A DNA stretch of 17,369 nucleotides from Embleya sp040605455 (lineage in GTDB: Bacteria > Actinomycetota > Actinomycetes > Streptomycetales > Streptomycetaceae): contig NZ_JBEXCV010000172.1 of assembly GCF_040605455.1 (NCBI RefSeq), positions 1 to 17,369 on the forward strand. Reading direction: 5' to 3'. How positions within the stretch are numbered: position 1 is the stretch's first letter; each line of letters begins with the position of its first letter. The notes under the pieces are model-generated. The model was given only the letters and a program-made list of their open reading frames with translations. It did not search any database and had not been told where the DNA came from. Shown piece by piece: positions 1 through 7,123 of this stretch. A program made the position numbers and the translations under genes.

Positions 1-1227
1 GTCGCCCACGGCACGCGCGAACCAGCGATACTCCTGCCGGGCCGCGAGCCGGTAGACGAAGCTCGCGATGGCGAGCACGACCAGCCCGTTGAGCATGGCG
101 TGCACGATGTGCCGGCTGGCGATCGCCACCGACGACAGGCGCGGGCGGGGTTCGCCGGTCAGGGGTAGGTAGGTCAGGATGTCCAGTTCGGGTTCCTGAT
201 ACAACATCAGCTCCGGTTCGCCGTCGATCAGGTCCCGCCAACGGCGGGTGCTGCGGAGCCTGTCGGCGAGCACCTCGCCCAGGCCGTCGGGGGTCAACGG
301 CAGGGCACGCAGAGTCAGCCACAGGGCCGCCGCGGTCGCTCCGGGAGGGACCTGGTCGAGGCCGGCGTCGCCCGGGCGCCCTTCCTCCCCCGGGTGCGCT
401 TCCTCGCCCGGGCCGTCGGCACCGCGGACCAGCAGCGCGCCGCACGCGTGCGGGTGCAGGCCCCGACGGTGCGGATCCACGGCCACCGAGTCGCAGTCGG
501 CGATGGCGCGGAGGTGCCGGGCGGTGGGGGTGTCGCGCAGTTCGTCCGCGTCGGCCAGCAGGGTGAAGAACCCGCCGTGGGTGGCGTCCACGTGCACCCG
601 CGCGTCGTGGTCGCGGCACAGCGCCAGGATGTCGGCGATCGGATCGACCGCGCCGAGCGTGTCGGTGCCGGCGCCGACCACGACCGTACCAATGCGTTCC
701 TTGGCCAAAAGCGTCGCGAGGGCGTCGAGGTCGATCCGGCCGGCGGCGTCGGTGCGGACGCAGTGCGCCGGCACGCGCAGCACGTCGCATCTGCGTTCGT
801 GCGCGGGATAGCCGTCGGCGCTGTGGGCGATACCACGTTCGGGGTGGGCCTCGCGGGCCACCCGGAGGGCCTCCAGGTTGGCGACGGAACCGCCCGAGGT
901 GAGGTGCCCGTACGCCGCGGGCAGCCCGAACATCGCCGCCAACTCGGCGACGACCTCGTCCGCCAGCGCGGCCGTACCCGGATCGCCGTCGCACACCCGC
1001 CCCTCGGGCTCGATCAGCGTGGCGGCGAGCCGGCCGACGAGGGCGGCCCGGTGCGGCGGCTCGACCGGGTACCCGGCATGGGCCTGGTGCAGGGACGGCC
1101 GCCCCCCGCGCAGCCGCGCGGCCAGGTCCGCCAGGTGCGGTTCGAAGCGGTCCCCGTCGCCGGCCCGCGCGTCGGCCCACGCGGACCAGGTGTCGAATGC
1201 CTCGGTCAGCCGGCGACGGGTGTCCAT
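1..1227 (-). CDS. PLP-dependent decarboxylase homologue (group II), probably inactive; C-terminus beyond the window
   Basis: This is a fold-type I, group II pyridoxal-phosphate decarboxylase homologue (the family of aromatic amino acid, tyrosine and diaminobutyrate decarboxylases). It starts at ATG 1227 behind GGAGGG with 5 bases of spacing and stays open to base 1, giving at least 409 residues. Family landmarks are the TSGGSVANLEAL phosphate-binding segment (about residues 121-132) and HVDATHGGFF (about 223-232), whose Asp would contact the PLP pyridine nitrogen. The Schiff-base motif DPHK reads DPHR, with Arg at residue 254. The segment that normally follows, carrying the mobile catalytic loop and an ECSR-like motif, is replaced by a Gly/Pro/Glu-rich linker (about residues 272-291). 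The HY(S/T) segment that supplies the ring-stacking His also looks altered (SADGYPAHER). The reading frame is intact, so this is either a pseudoenzyme or an early pseudogene. Family assignment is firm; loss of activity is inferred. Confidence 0.85.
   Translation of the reverse strand, partial: MDTRRRLTEAFDTWSAWADARAGDGDRFEPHLADLAARLRGGRPSLHQAHAGYPVEPPHRAALVGRLAATLIEPEGRVCDGDPGTAALADEVVAELAAMFGLPAAYGHLTSGGSVANLEALRVAREAHPERGIAHSADGYPAHERRCDVLRVPAHCVRTDAAGRIDLDALATLLAKERIGTVVVGAGTDTLGAVDPIADILALCRDHDARVHVDATHGGFFTLLADADELRDTPTARHLRAIADCDSVAVDPHRRGLHPHACGALLVRGADGPGEEAHPGEEGRPGDAGLDQVPPGATAAALWLTLRALPLTPDGLGEVLADRLRSTRRWRDLIDGEPELMLYQEPELDILTYLPLTGEPRPRLSSVAIASRHIVHAMLNGLVVLAIASFVYRLAARQEYRWFARAVGD
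355..412 (-). repeat. 18-nt tandem repeat coding the Gly/Glu/Pro linker of the decarboxylase homologue
   Basis: Two imperfect 18-nt direct repeats lie at 371-388 and 389-406, each beginning CCCGGG and sharing a CTTCCTC core. A third partial copy, CCCGGG, is at 407-412. On the minus strand they encode the alternating PGEE/HPGEE/RPGD linker. They sit exactly where the family's catalytic loop should be, which suggests that loss of the original sequence and slippage expansion occurred here. Confidence 0.6.
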
Positions 1228-1694
1228 GGTGTCCCTCCGGATGCGACGGTTGACGGATGGCCCGGCGGCTCGACACCCTCGGCCCGGGCCCGGTGTCCGC
1301 GCACCGAGGACGCCTCGTGCGGGATCGGGTCGTGCGGGGCGCAGGCGGCCTTGCCGTCGGGACAAAACGAATCTTCAGACTTCCCGACCGACTCTCGATC
1401 ATGCACACCTCCGACCCGGATGGCCGCCGCTCCGGTCCCCGGGGCACCCGAGACCCCGTTTCACCCCGAGCCGGGACGAGCCCGGACCCGTACCCCGGTC
1501 CCGAAACCGCGCTGGGGCAGGACTCCGGTCCGGGGTCGAGATCCTCAGTGGGGTGGTCTGCTGCGGTCGCCGGAACCGATGGAATGGAGGGCGACTCCAT
1601 TCCCGCGAGAACGGCTCGTCCCGGACTCGCGGCCGACCCGGCCGACCGGCTCCACGTCCGTCGACCACCGACAATCAGCTAAGGAGACCCGAGA
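1228..1694. other. Divergent intergenic region between the decarboxylase homologue and the sensor kinase
   Basis: This 467-bp gap separates two divergently transcribed genes. Around 1358-1400 it is distinctly more AT-rich than the surroundings, which would suit promoters, but I could not assign convincing -35/-10 pairs. It contains the perfect inverted repeat at 1581-1603, listed separately. Short ORFs in it have no recognisable family or good ribosome binding sites. Confidence 0.5.
1581..1603. promoter_or_regulatory. Perfect inverted repeat upstream of the sensor kinase, possible operator
   Basis: The arms GGAATGGAG (1581-1589) and CTCCATTCC (1595-1603) are perfect reverse complements around a 5-base spacer GGCGA. 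The site lies about 92 bp before the histidine kinase start and is not followed by a T-run. Arm length and spacing fit a dimeric-repressor operator. A hairpin in the 5' leader is the alternative. Confidence 0.4.
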
Positions 1695-2942
1695 ATGGGG
1701 TCCGACCACCTTCCGGCGGCCTCGGCAGTTCCCGGCAAGGTCATCACCCTGAGCCCAGGGGCGGGGACATACGCGCGGCTGCGGCGCAGGATCGCGGACC
1801 ATTCCGCGTACCGCAACGACCTGCTGCTCGTGATCGCCTCCGCCGTCATGGATTCACTCGCCTTCATCACGACCACCGAGTTCGACTCCGCCGGCGTGGC
1901 CACGAGGGTGATCGGGTTCGGGCTGGCGACCGCGGGTGGCGCGGTCCTGCTCGCGCGTCGCCGGTATCCGATGCAGGTGATGACCGCCGTGGTGCTGGTC
2001 CAGGCGGTCTTCGTCCTGTGCACCGACGCGGCCACGCGCAGCTTCGGCTGTGCGCTGATGGTCGCGCTGTACACGGTGTCCCGGTATCGCCGACCTCTCG
2101 ACATCGGCTTCGCCGGGTGCCTGGCGGTGGCGGTTCAGCTGCTGCGGGCGCTCCCCAACACCGGCGAGCCGATCGCGCAGGCTTGCGCCTCCGGATTCGG
2201 CGGTGCCGCCCTGGTGATCACGGTCGGCGTCGGCACCGCCAAGTGGCAGCAGCAACTGGCCATCAATCGGCAGTTGCGCGCGGACCGGGCGGTGACCGAG
2301 GAGCGCCGGCGGATCGCCCGCGAGTTGCACGACATCGTGGCGCACCACATCACCACGATGTACCTGATGTCGGGAGGCGCCCGGGCAACGCTGGAACGCG
2401 ATCCCGAAACGGCCCGGGAGGCACTGTTCACGCTGGAGGCGTCCGGGCGCACCGCGCTGGGTGAGATGCGCCAGTTGCTCGGCGTGCTGCGCAGCACCGA
2501 CGGCCCCGAGGAAGCACCCTCGGAACCGCAACCGGGAATGCCCGAGATCCACCGGCTGATCACCGAGTCGCGCGCGGCCGGCCTGCCGATCGAGTACGAG
2601 GAGATCGGCGAGCGGCGGTCGCTGTCGGCGGCGACCGGACTGACCCTGTACCGGATCGTGCAGGAGGCACTGACCAACACGCGCAAGCACTCGGGGGCCG
2701 CGCGGGCGTCCGTACGGGTGCGGCATCTGCCCGATCGGGTCGTGCTGGAGGTGCTCGACGACGGCGCGGGCGGCTCGGCCGCGCCGAGCGGCATCACGGG
2801 CAGCGGCTACGGCCTGATGGGCATGCGCGAGCGGGTGACCCTGCACGGCGGCACCCTGGAGGCCGGGCACCGCCCCGAAGGCGGTTTCCGGGTCGTCGCC
2901 GAAGTGCCCGTGCCGCCGAGCGGACCCGCCTGGACCGGCTGA
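1695..2942 (+). CDS. Sensor histidine kinase, NarL/HisKA_3 type, without a linked response regulator
   Basis: This is a 415-residue membrane sensor kinase that would autophosphorylate on His and pass the phosphate to a NarL/FixJ-type response regulator. ATG 1695 is preceded by AAGGAGA with about 8 bases of spacing. Residues 42-180 hold several hydrophobic segments (about 4-6 membrane spans) with no large extracellular domain. The HisKA_3 box EERRRIARELHDIVAHH places the phosphoacceptor at His212. The HATPase domain has the N-box IVQEALTNTRKHS (321-333), DDGAGG (355-360) and the ATP-lid motif GSGYGLMGMRER (369-380). Everything needed for activity appears present. No response regulator is encoded in the window, whereas kinases of this type usually sit directly beside one, so it is an orphan or has lost its partner. 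The hairpin 17 bases after the stop suggests a monocistronic transcript. Confidence 0.93.
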   Translation: MGSDHLPAASAVPGKVITLSPGAGTYARLRRRIADHSAYRNDLLLVIASAVMDSLAFITTTEFDSAGVATRVIGFGLATAGGAVLLARRRYPMQVMTAVVLVQAVFVLCTDAATRSFGCALMVALYTVSRYRRPLDIGFAGCLAVAVQLLRALPNTGEPIAQACASGFGGAALVITVGVGTAKWQQQLAINRQLRADRAVTEERRRIARELHDIVAHHITTMYLMSGGARATLERDPETAREALFTLEASGRTALGEMRQLLGVLRSTDGPEEAPSEPQPGMPEIHRLITESRAAGLPIEYEEIGERRSLSAATGLTLYRIVQEALTNTRKHSGAARASVRVRHLPDRVVLEVLDDGAGGSAAPSGITGSGYGLMGMRERVTLHGGTLEAGHRPEGGFRVVAEVPVPPSGPAWTG

Positions 2943-2958
2943 CCGGCACACTCGGCCC

Positions 2959-2977
2959 GGACCCGGCCGCCGGGTCC
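2959..2977 (+). terminator. Hairpin terminator after the sensor kinase
   Basis: A perfect 8-bp stem GGACCCGG/CCGGGTCC with a 3-base loop begins 17 bases after the kinase stop codon and is followed by TTCC. This is a typical high-GC intrinsic terminator lacking a long U tract. Confidence 0.5.
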
Positions 2978-3002
2978 TTCCGCCGCCGCGCGGGTGGGGC
3001 GA

Positions 3003-3735
3003 CGCGCTCACGGGCCCTCCCCCGTCTTCGCGTCGACCCGCGTGCAGCGCGCCGTCCGCCGTCGCCGCGCACACCCTCCGGTCGACCACCACCGGCGTGG
3101 TCTTGAGCGCGCCGGTAGTGATCCGGGTGCGCCGGACGATGCCGGCGTCCGGCGCATAGGGATTGCGGTCCTCGCTGCCGGCGTGGACGAGGCCGTCGGA
3201 CACCGCCGGGGGCGCGCGGACCGGGCCGCCCGGAGTCGTGCTCCACGCTCGACGCCGGTTCGGGCGTCGAGGGCAATGATCGCGCCCTCGACGGAACCGA
3301 CGTACACCATCCGAATGTTCGGGGCCAGGCCGGTCACGGTCCTGGTCCCGGACGCATACTCCCAGGACATCTCCCGGTGGACGAGTCGAAGGCGCGCGGC
3401 ACCTCGGGCACGTCCGGATCGACCCCCGCGTGACAGGCGGTGTGGTCGGCGAACGCCACGTGTGCCCACGGGATTCCGGTCGTGTCGGCGCCCTACTCCG
3501 GCGCGCCGGTCAGGTGGCGGGGCTCGAGGTCGCGATGCACACCGGCGGCCCGATGCGCCGCTTGCAGCGCGACGGCGGCCCGCGCCACCCGGTCGGCGGC
3601 GATCGGGACCGGCGGCGGCCCGTCCTCGCGCAACACGGGCCGGGTCCCGACCTTCGACAAGCTCCATCCCTCGGGCCGCCTCCCACGGCGATACGTCCGC
3701 GACGAACGCGCGCAGGTCACCGATGCGAGTGCCGC
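3003..3735 (-). pseudogene. Degraded Ser/Thr protein kinase with C-terminal PQQ-propeller repeats
   Basis: Read on the minus strand, pieces of one protein family appear in order but in different frames. MELVEG (from 3667) matches the hinge of an actinobacterial Ser/Thr kinase. The next frame gives VLREDG and then AAHRAAGVHRDLEPRHL, the catalytic loop HRDLxPxN with the Asn degraded, before a stop at 3493. Downstream, AFDSSTG shifts by one base (near 3385) into EMSWEYASG, VYVGSVEGAIIALDARTG and later VVVDRRVCAATADGALHA and VDAKTGEGP, which are PQQ/beta-propeller blades. At least three frame changes, one stop and the loss of the kinase N-lobe show it is dead. An intact homologue would usually be about 600-750 residues, so much has been deleted. 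It lies tail-to-tail with the sensor kinase. Confidence 0.8.
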
Positions 3736-3834
3736 CGGTGTGCGCCGCCCGCCGGTACCCTCCTGGGATCTCGGCGAGTGCGCGAACGCGCCGGGTGACC
3801 TGCTCGCCGGCAACCGACCCAGGGAGAACGCACA

Positions 3835-5508
3835 GTGGACGCTGACGTCATCGTCGTCGGGGCCGGGCTCGCCGGCCTGGTGGCCACCCACGAACTCACC
3901 GCGCGGGGCCGCAAAGTCGCGCTGGTCGACCAGGAGGGCCCGGCGAACCTGGGCGGGCAGGCGTTCTGGTCGTTCGGCGGACTCTTCCTGGTCGACTCGC
4001 CGGAGCAGCGCCGGCTGGGCGTGAAGGATTCCTTCGAACTGGCTTGGAGCGACTGGCGCGGCAGTGCCGGGTTCGACCGGCTCGACGACGAGGACTCCTG
4101 GGCGGTGCGATGGGCCCGCGCCTACGTCGAGTTCGCCGCCGGCGAGAAGCGCTCATGGCTGGCCGGCCACGGCATGCGCTTCCTGCCCACGGTCGGCTGG
4201 GCCGAACGCGGCAATCTGCGCGCCGACGGACACGGCAACTCGGTACCCCGCTTTCACGTCGCGTGGGGTACCGGCCCGGGCGTGCTGGAGCCGTTCGTGC
4301 GATCGGCCCGCCAAGCCGCCGCCGACGGGCTGCTCACCTTCCATCACCGGCACCGGGTGGACGAGTTGGTCGTCGAGGACGGCGCCGCCCGCGGGATCCG
4401 CGGCCGGGTCCTGGCCCCCGATTCCGCCCGCCGGGGCGCGCCGAGCAACCGGGACGAGGTCCGCGACTTCGAACTCACCGCGCAGGCGCTCGTCCTGACA
4501 ACCGGCGGGATCGGCGCCGACCACGACCTGATCCGCCGATACTGGCCCGCCCGGCTGGGCAGCGCGCCCGCGAGCATGGTCACCGGCGTACCCGCGTACG
4601 TGGACGGGCGCATGCTCGACATCGGCGCCGCGGCCGGTATCCGGGTGGTCAACCGCGACCGGATGTGGCACTACACCGAGGGTCTGCGCAACTGGGACCC
4701 GATCTGGCCCGGCCACGGCATCCGGATCCTGCCCGGCCCGTCCTCGATGTGGTTCGACGCGCTCGGGCGCCGGCTGCCCGAGCCGTGCCTGCCCGGTTAC
4801 GACACCCTGGCCACGCTCGGGCACCTGCGCACCACCGAGGACCTCGCGGGCCACGACCACTCCTGGTTCATCCTCACCCAGCGAATCATCGAGAAGGAAT
4901 TCGCGCTCTCGGGGTCCGAACAAAACCCCGACATCACCGCCAAGGACCGGATCGGCTTCCTGCGCACCCGCCTGATCGGCAAGGGCGCACCGGCCCCCGT
5001 GGAGGCTTTCAAACGGCACGGTGCGGACTTCGTCGTCGCCGACACCCTCGACGAACTCGTCGCCGGCATGAACCGCTCGACCCCCGAACCGCTCCTGGAC
5101 CCGACGCTGATCCGACGCCAGATCGAGGCCCGCGACCTGCAGATCGCCAACCCGTACGGCAAGGACGCGCAGGTCCAGGGCATCCACAACGCCCGCCGCT
5201 ATCTGGGCGATCGACTCGGTCGCGCCGCCGCCCCGCACCGCATCCTGGACCCGGCGGCCGGCCCGCTGATCGGCGTCAAGCTGCACATCCTCACCCGCAA
5301 GACGCTCGGCGGCATCCAGACCGACCTCGACGCGCGCGCTCTCGGCCTCGACGGACGGCCCATCGAGGGCCTGTACGCGGCCGGCGAGGTGGCCGGCTTC
5401 GGTGGCGGCGGCGTGCACGGCTACAACGCCCTCGAAGGCACCTTCCTGGGCGGCTGCCTGTTCGGCGGCCGACTCGCCGGCCGCGCCGCGGCCCACGCGA
5501 CCGACTAG
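3835..5508 (+). CDS. FAD-binding dehydrogenase, fumarate reductase/3-ketosteroid dehydrogenase superfamily
   Basis: This is a 557-residue flavoprotein resembling the mycobacterial Rv0785-type FAD-binding dehydrogenases (COG3573). These are relatives of 3-ketosteroid 1-dehydrogenase and fumarate reductase flavoprotein, and their substrate is mostly unknown. GTG 3835 was chosen because AGGGAG precedes it by about 8 bases and the Rossmann fold follows immediately: DVIVVGAGLAGLVATHEL, GxGxxG at residues 9-14, with the acidic residue in LVDQEG binding the FAD ribose. LGGQAFWSFGGLF follows at about 41-53. The C-terminus has the second FAD signature GLYAAGEVAGFGGGG and HGYNALEGTFLGGCLFGG. No signal peptide or membrane span is seen, so a cytoplasmic enzyme is likely. 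It is monocistronic in this context, and its neighbours do not reveal a pathway. The superfamily is secure; the substrate is not inferable. Confidence 0.93.
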   Translation: MDADVIVVGAGLAGLVATHELTARGRKVALVDQEGPANLGGQAFWSFGGLFLVDSPEQRRLGVKDSFELAWSDWRGSAGFDRLDDEDSWAVRWARAYVEFAAGEKRSWLAGHGMRFLPTVGWAERGNLRADGHGNSVPRFHVAWGTGPGVLEPFVRSARQAAADGLLTFHHRHRVDELVVEDGAARGIRGRVLAPDSARRGAPSNRDEVRDFELTAQALVLTTGGIGADHDLIRRYWPARLGSAPASMVTGVPAYVDGRMLDIGAAAGIRVVNRDRMWHYTEGLRNWDPIWPGHGIRILPGPSSMWFDALGRRLPEPCLPGYDTLATLGHLRTTEDLAGHDHSWFILTQRIIEKEFALSGSEQNPDITAKDRIGFLRTRLIGKGAPAPVEAFKRHGADFVVADTLDELVAGMNRSTPEPLLDPTLIRRQIEARDLQIANPYGKDAQVQGIHNARRYLGDRLGRAAAPHRILDPAAGPLIGVKLHILTRKTLGGIQTDLDARALGLDGRPIEGLYAAGEVAGFGGGGVHGYNALEGTFLGGCLFGGRLAGRAAAHATD

Positions 5509-5792
5509 GGACCGTCCGGCGAGTCTTGCTGCGCGCCGATCCGTTCGTGGCCTTGCGGCCTTGCGTCGCGTTCGGCGAACCCGAGTTCCGCGTGCCCCGG
5601 ATGCGAAGGTCGGACCGCGGATCGGGCGATGCCGAGATCCAGGGCGGCCCGGAGCCGGTCGTGCAGCGCGCCGGGCGTCGGTGTCACGGGGGCGGACACT
5701 TCGGCAACCAGTAGCCAGTAGTGGTCGATTCGCGGATCCGCAGCCGGCTGACCACCGAGCCGCCGACGGAACGTCGAACTACTCAACGCCAT
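5505..5792 (-). CDS. Small hypothetical ORF, possibly a regulator C-terminal remnant
   Basis: A 95-codon minus-strand ORF runs from ATG 5792 and overlaps the end of the FAD dehydrogenase by four bases, tail-to-tail. It has no clear ribosome binding site. The segment DPRIDHYWLLVAEV followed by a short helical stretch LHDRLRAALDLGI vaguely resembles the C-terminal part of some actinobacterial transcriptional regulators; that is a memory-based impression, not a demonstrated match. The last third is Arg/Gly/His-rich and looks non-coding. If real, it is probably a remnant, because no DNA-binding domain precedes it in any minus frame up to 5930. It may equally be chance. Confidence 0.2.
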   Translation of the reverse strand: MALSSSTFRRRLGGQPAADPRIDHYWLLVAEVSAPVTPTPGALHDRLRAALDLGIARSAVRPSHPGHAELGFAERDARPQGHERIGAQQDSPDGP

Positions 5793-5967
5793 CGAACATA
5801 TACTCGTGGTACACGTCGCAGGTCACTGGGTATGCCCTCATTGACGTCAGTGTGCGCTTCGTGCCGGTCGCGGGGCGCGCCCGAGGTGTGGGTGGGCCCA
5901 CCGGAACGGGGTCTCCCACCTCGGCCATCGTGTGTACGTTCCACCCGGCGTGAAATGGGGGGCGTCC
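5793..5967 (+). promoter_or_regulatory. Presumed promoter region of the endolysin-like gene
   Basis: Bases 5785-5845 are unusually AT-rich for this window. They contain TATACT at 5799-5804, a fair -10 element for the plus strand, but there is no good -35 at 17-18 bases. TTGACG at 5836-5841 lacks a -10 downstream. A leader of over 120 bases would result if TATACT is used. Otherwise nothing recognisable is present. Confidence 0.25.
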
Positions 5968-6771
5968 ATGGCTACATGGGACGACCTGATCGCACATCTG
6001 CAAGCTGTTCCCGAGGGCGTGTACGAGGGCTGGAACGCCCAGGATGGGTACGACAATCACACCAAGTGGGGTCGGGAGTTCGGCGAGGACGGCGTCGCAT
6101 GGTGCGTCATCTTCGACTGGTGCATGTACAACGACGTCGGCCTCGCTCGCATCGTGCCCAAGGTGGACAACGTGTCCGCGTTCGCCGACTGGGCGCGGGC
6201 GCGCGGCCAGTGGTCGGAGTATCCGAGTTGGGGCGCGTGGGTCGACTTCGGCAACGGGGCGCACACCGAGATCGTGCTGCGCTTCGACGACGTGCACGTG
6301 TACACGAAGGGCGGCAACACCATCCCGACCGGCGGCGACGCGGGCCAGGGCAACGGCGTGTACTCGCACACGTTCCGCCGCACCGACCCGAGGGTGACCG
6401 GCTACCTCGCACCCCGCTTTCCCGACGGATGCCCGCCCACCGCGGATCCGCACGATCCGCGCGGCGGCGCACCGGGCACCGGCAGGCCCACGGTCTCGCT
6501 CGCGAACGTGATCGACTCGGCCCGGCACGACCCGCCCGCGCCACAGGGTGCCGCGGTGCACCGTACCGACGTCCTGCTGGTCGAACAGGCCCTTCAGGCC
6601 GAGGGATTGCTCGCCTCCGGCCTGGTCGACGGGTCCTACGGCACCGCGACGATTCGGGCGTACGCGGCCTACCAGCGCCGCCTGGGCTTCTCCGGCACCG
6701 ACGCCAACGGCATCCCGGGCCGGACCTCCCTGACCCGCCTCGGCAACCAACACGGCTTCCGCGTGAGCTGA
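5968..6771 (+). CDS. Endolysin-like protein: CHAP/NlpC-type amidase domain plus peptidoglycan-binding domain
   Basis: This is a 267-residue protein with the build of a phage-type lysin. The N-terminal domain (about 1-155) carries GVAWCVIFDWCMY, with the likely nucleophile Cys46, and GAHTEIVLRF, with the likely catalytic His99. This is the Cys/His arrangement of CHAP/NlpC-P60-like amidases and peptidases that cut peptidoglycan cross-bridges. After a Pro/Gly linker (160-195), residues 198-260 form a PG_binding_1-type repeat (VEQALQAEGLLASGLVDGSYG, ending NGIPGRTSL). ATG 5968 is preceded by GGGGGG at 5 bases; GTG starts at 5932 and 5950 are possible extensions. No signal peptide or membrane span is visible from any start, so export would need a holin, an injection system or lysis. 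No other phage gene is nearby. Confidence 0.8.
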   Translation: MATWDDLIAHLQAVPEGVYEGWNAQDGYDNHTKWGREFGEDGVAWCVIFDWCMYNDVGLARIVPKVDNVSAFADWARARGQWSEYPSWGAWVDFGNGAHTEIVLRFDDVHVYTKGGNTIPTGGDAGQGNGVYSHTFRRTDPRVTGYLAPRFPDGCPPTADPHDPRGGAPGTGRPTVSLANVIDSARHDPPAPQGAAVHRTDVLLVEQALQAEGLLASGLVDGSYGTATIRAYAAYQRRLGFSGTDANGIPGRTSLTRLGNQHGFRVS

Positions 6772-6821
6772 CCGCCGACCAGCGCACCCGACTGGACGCG
6801 GCCCGCTGAGCCCTGCCACTG

Positions 6822-6846
6822 GATCCCGCCGAATCCCGGCGGGGTC
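6822..6846 (+). terminator. Hairpin terminator after the endolysin-like gene
   Basis: A 10-bp stem (one G-T wobble) runs from GATCCCGCCG (6822-6831) to CGGCGGGGTC (6837-6846) with loop AATCC. It starts 50 bases after the stop codon of the endolysin-like gene. Confidence 0.5.
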
Positions 6847-6866
6847 GCAACCCACGGCGTCGGCGT

Positions 6867-6895
6867 ACGGCACGTGCGGGTCCGGCACGTGCCGT
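6867..6895. repeat. Perfect 11-bp inverted repeat with two CACGTG cores
   Basis: The arms ACGGCACGTGC (6867-6877) and GCACGTGCCGT (6885-6895) are exact reverse complements around a 7-base spacer. Each arm itself contains the palindrome GCACGTGC, so the element is both an inverted and a direct repeat of an E-box-like core. It lies 229 bp before the amidohydrolase start and just after the 6822-6846 hairpin. It may be a second terminator stem or a two-site operator for the amidohydrolase gene. Confidence 0.5.
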
Positions 6896-7123
6896 CGATC
6901 CCGAAGTGGACTCCGACCAGCGGAGTTCGCCGAACCGACGCGGGCCGACCGGCTCCGGGACCGCTCCGTCGGCGGAAGCGGTTCCGGCCGGCTCGGGCCC
7001 GTGGTCGCGGTCCTTATCGCGATCGGGTCCGTGGTGTGCTGGTCGGAGTGTACGAAGACGGCGTCGGGATTTCAGTCTGCCGGACGGATCCGCCCCGGCA
7101 TCGACTGCCTAATGTGTGGTCCC

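Noticed and set aside
1206..1406. 66-codon minus-strand ORF in the gap upstream of the decarboxylase homologue
   Set aside because: It overlaps the supported decarboxylase start, has no ribosome binding site and no recognisable domain.
4153..5496. Long minus-strand open frame inside the FAD dehydrogenase
   Set aside because: Mirror of a strongly supported plus-strand gene; no domain and no ribosome binding site.
7001..7123. N-terminal extension of the amidohydrolase starting at GTG 7001, with a hydrophobic stretch like a signal peptide
   Set aside because: The extension has no ribosome binding site and lies before the usual family N-terminus; cytoplasmic members begin just before DLVLRGGRVLDP, as with ATG 7124.
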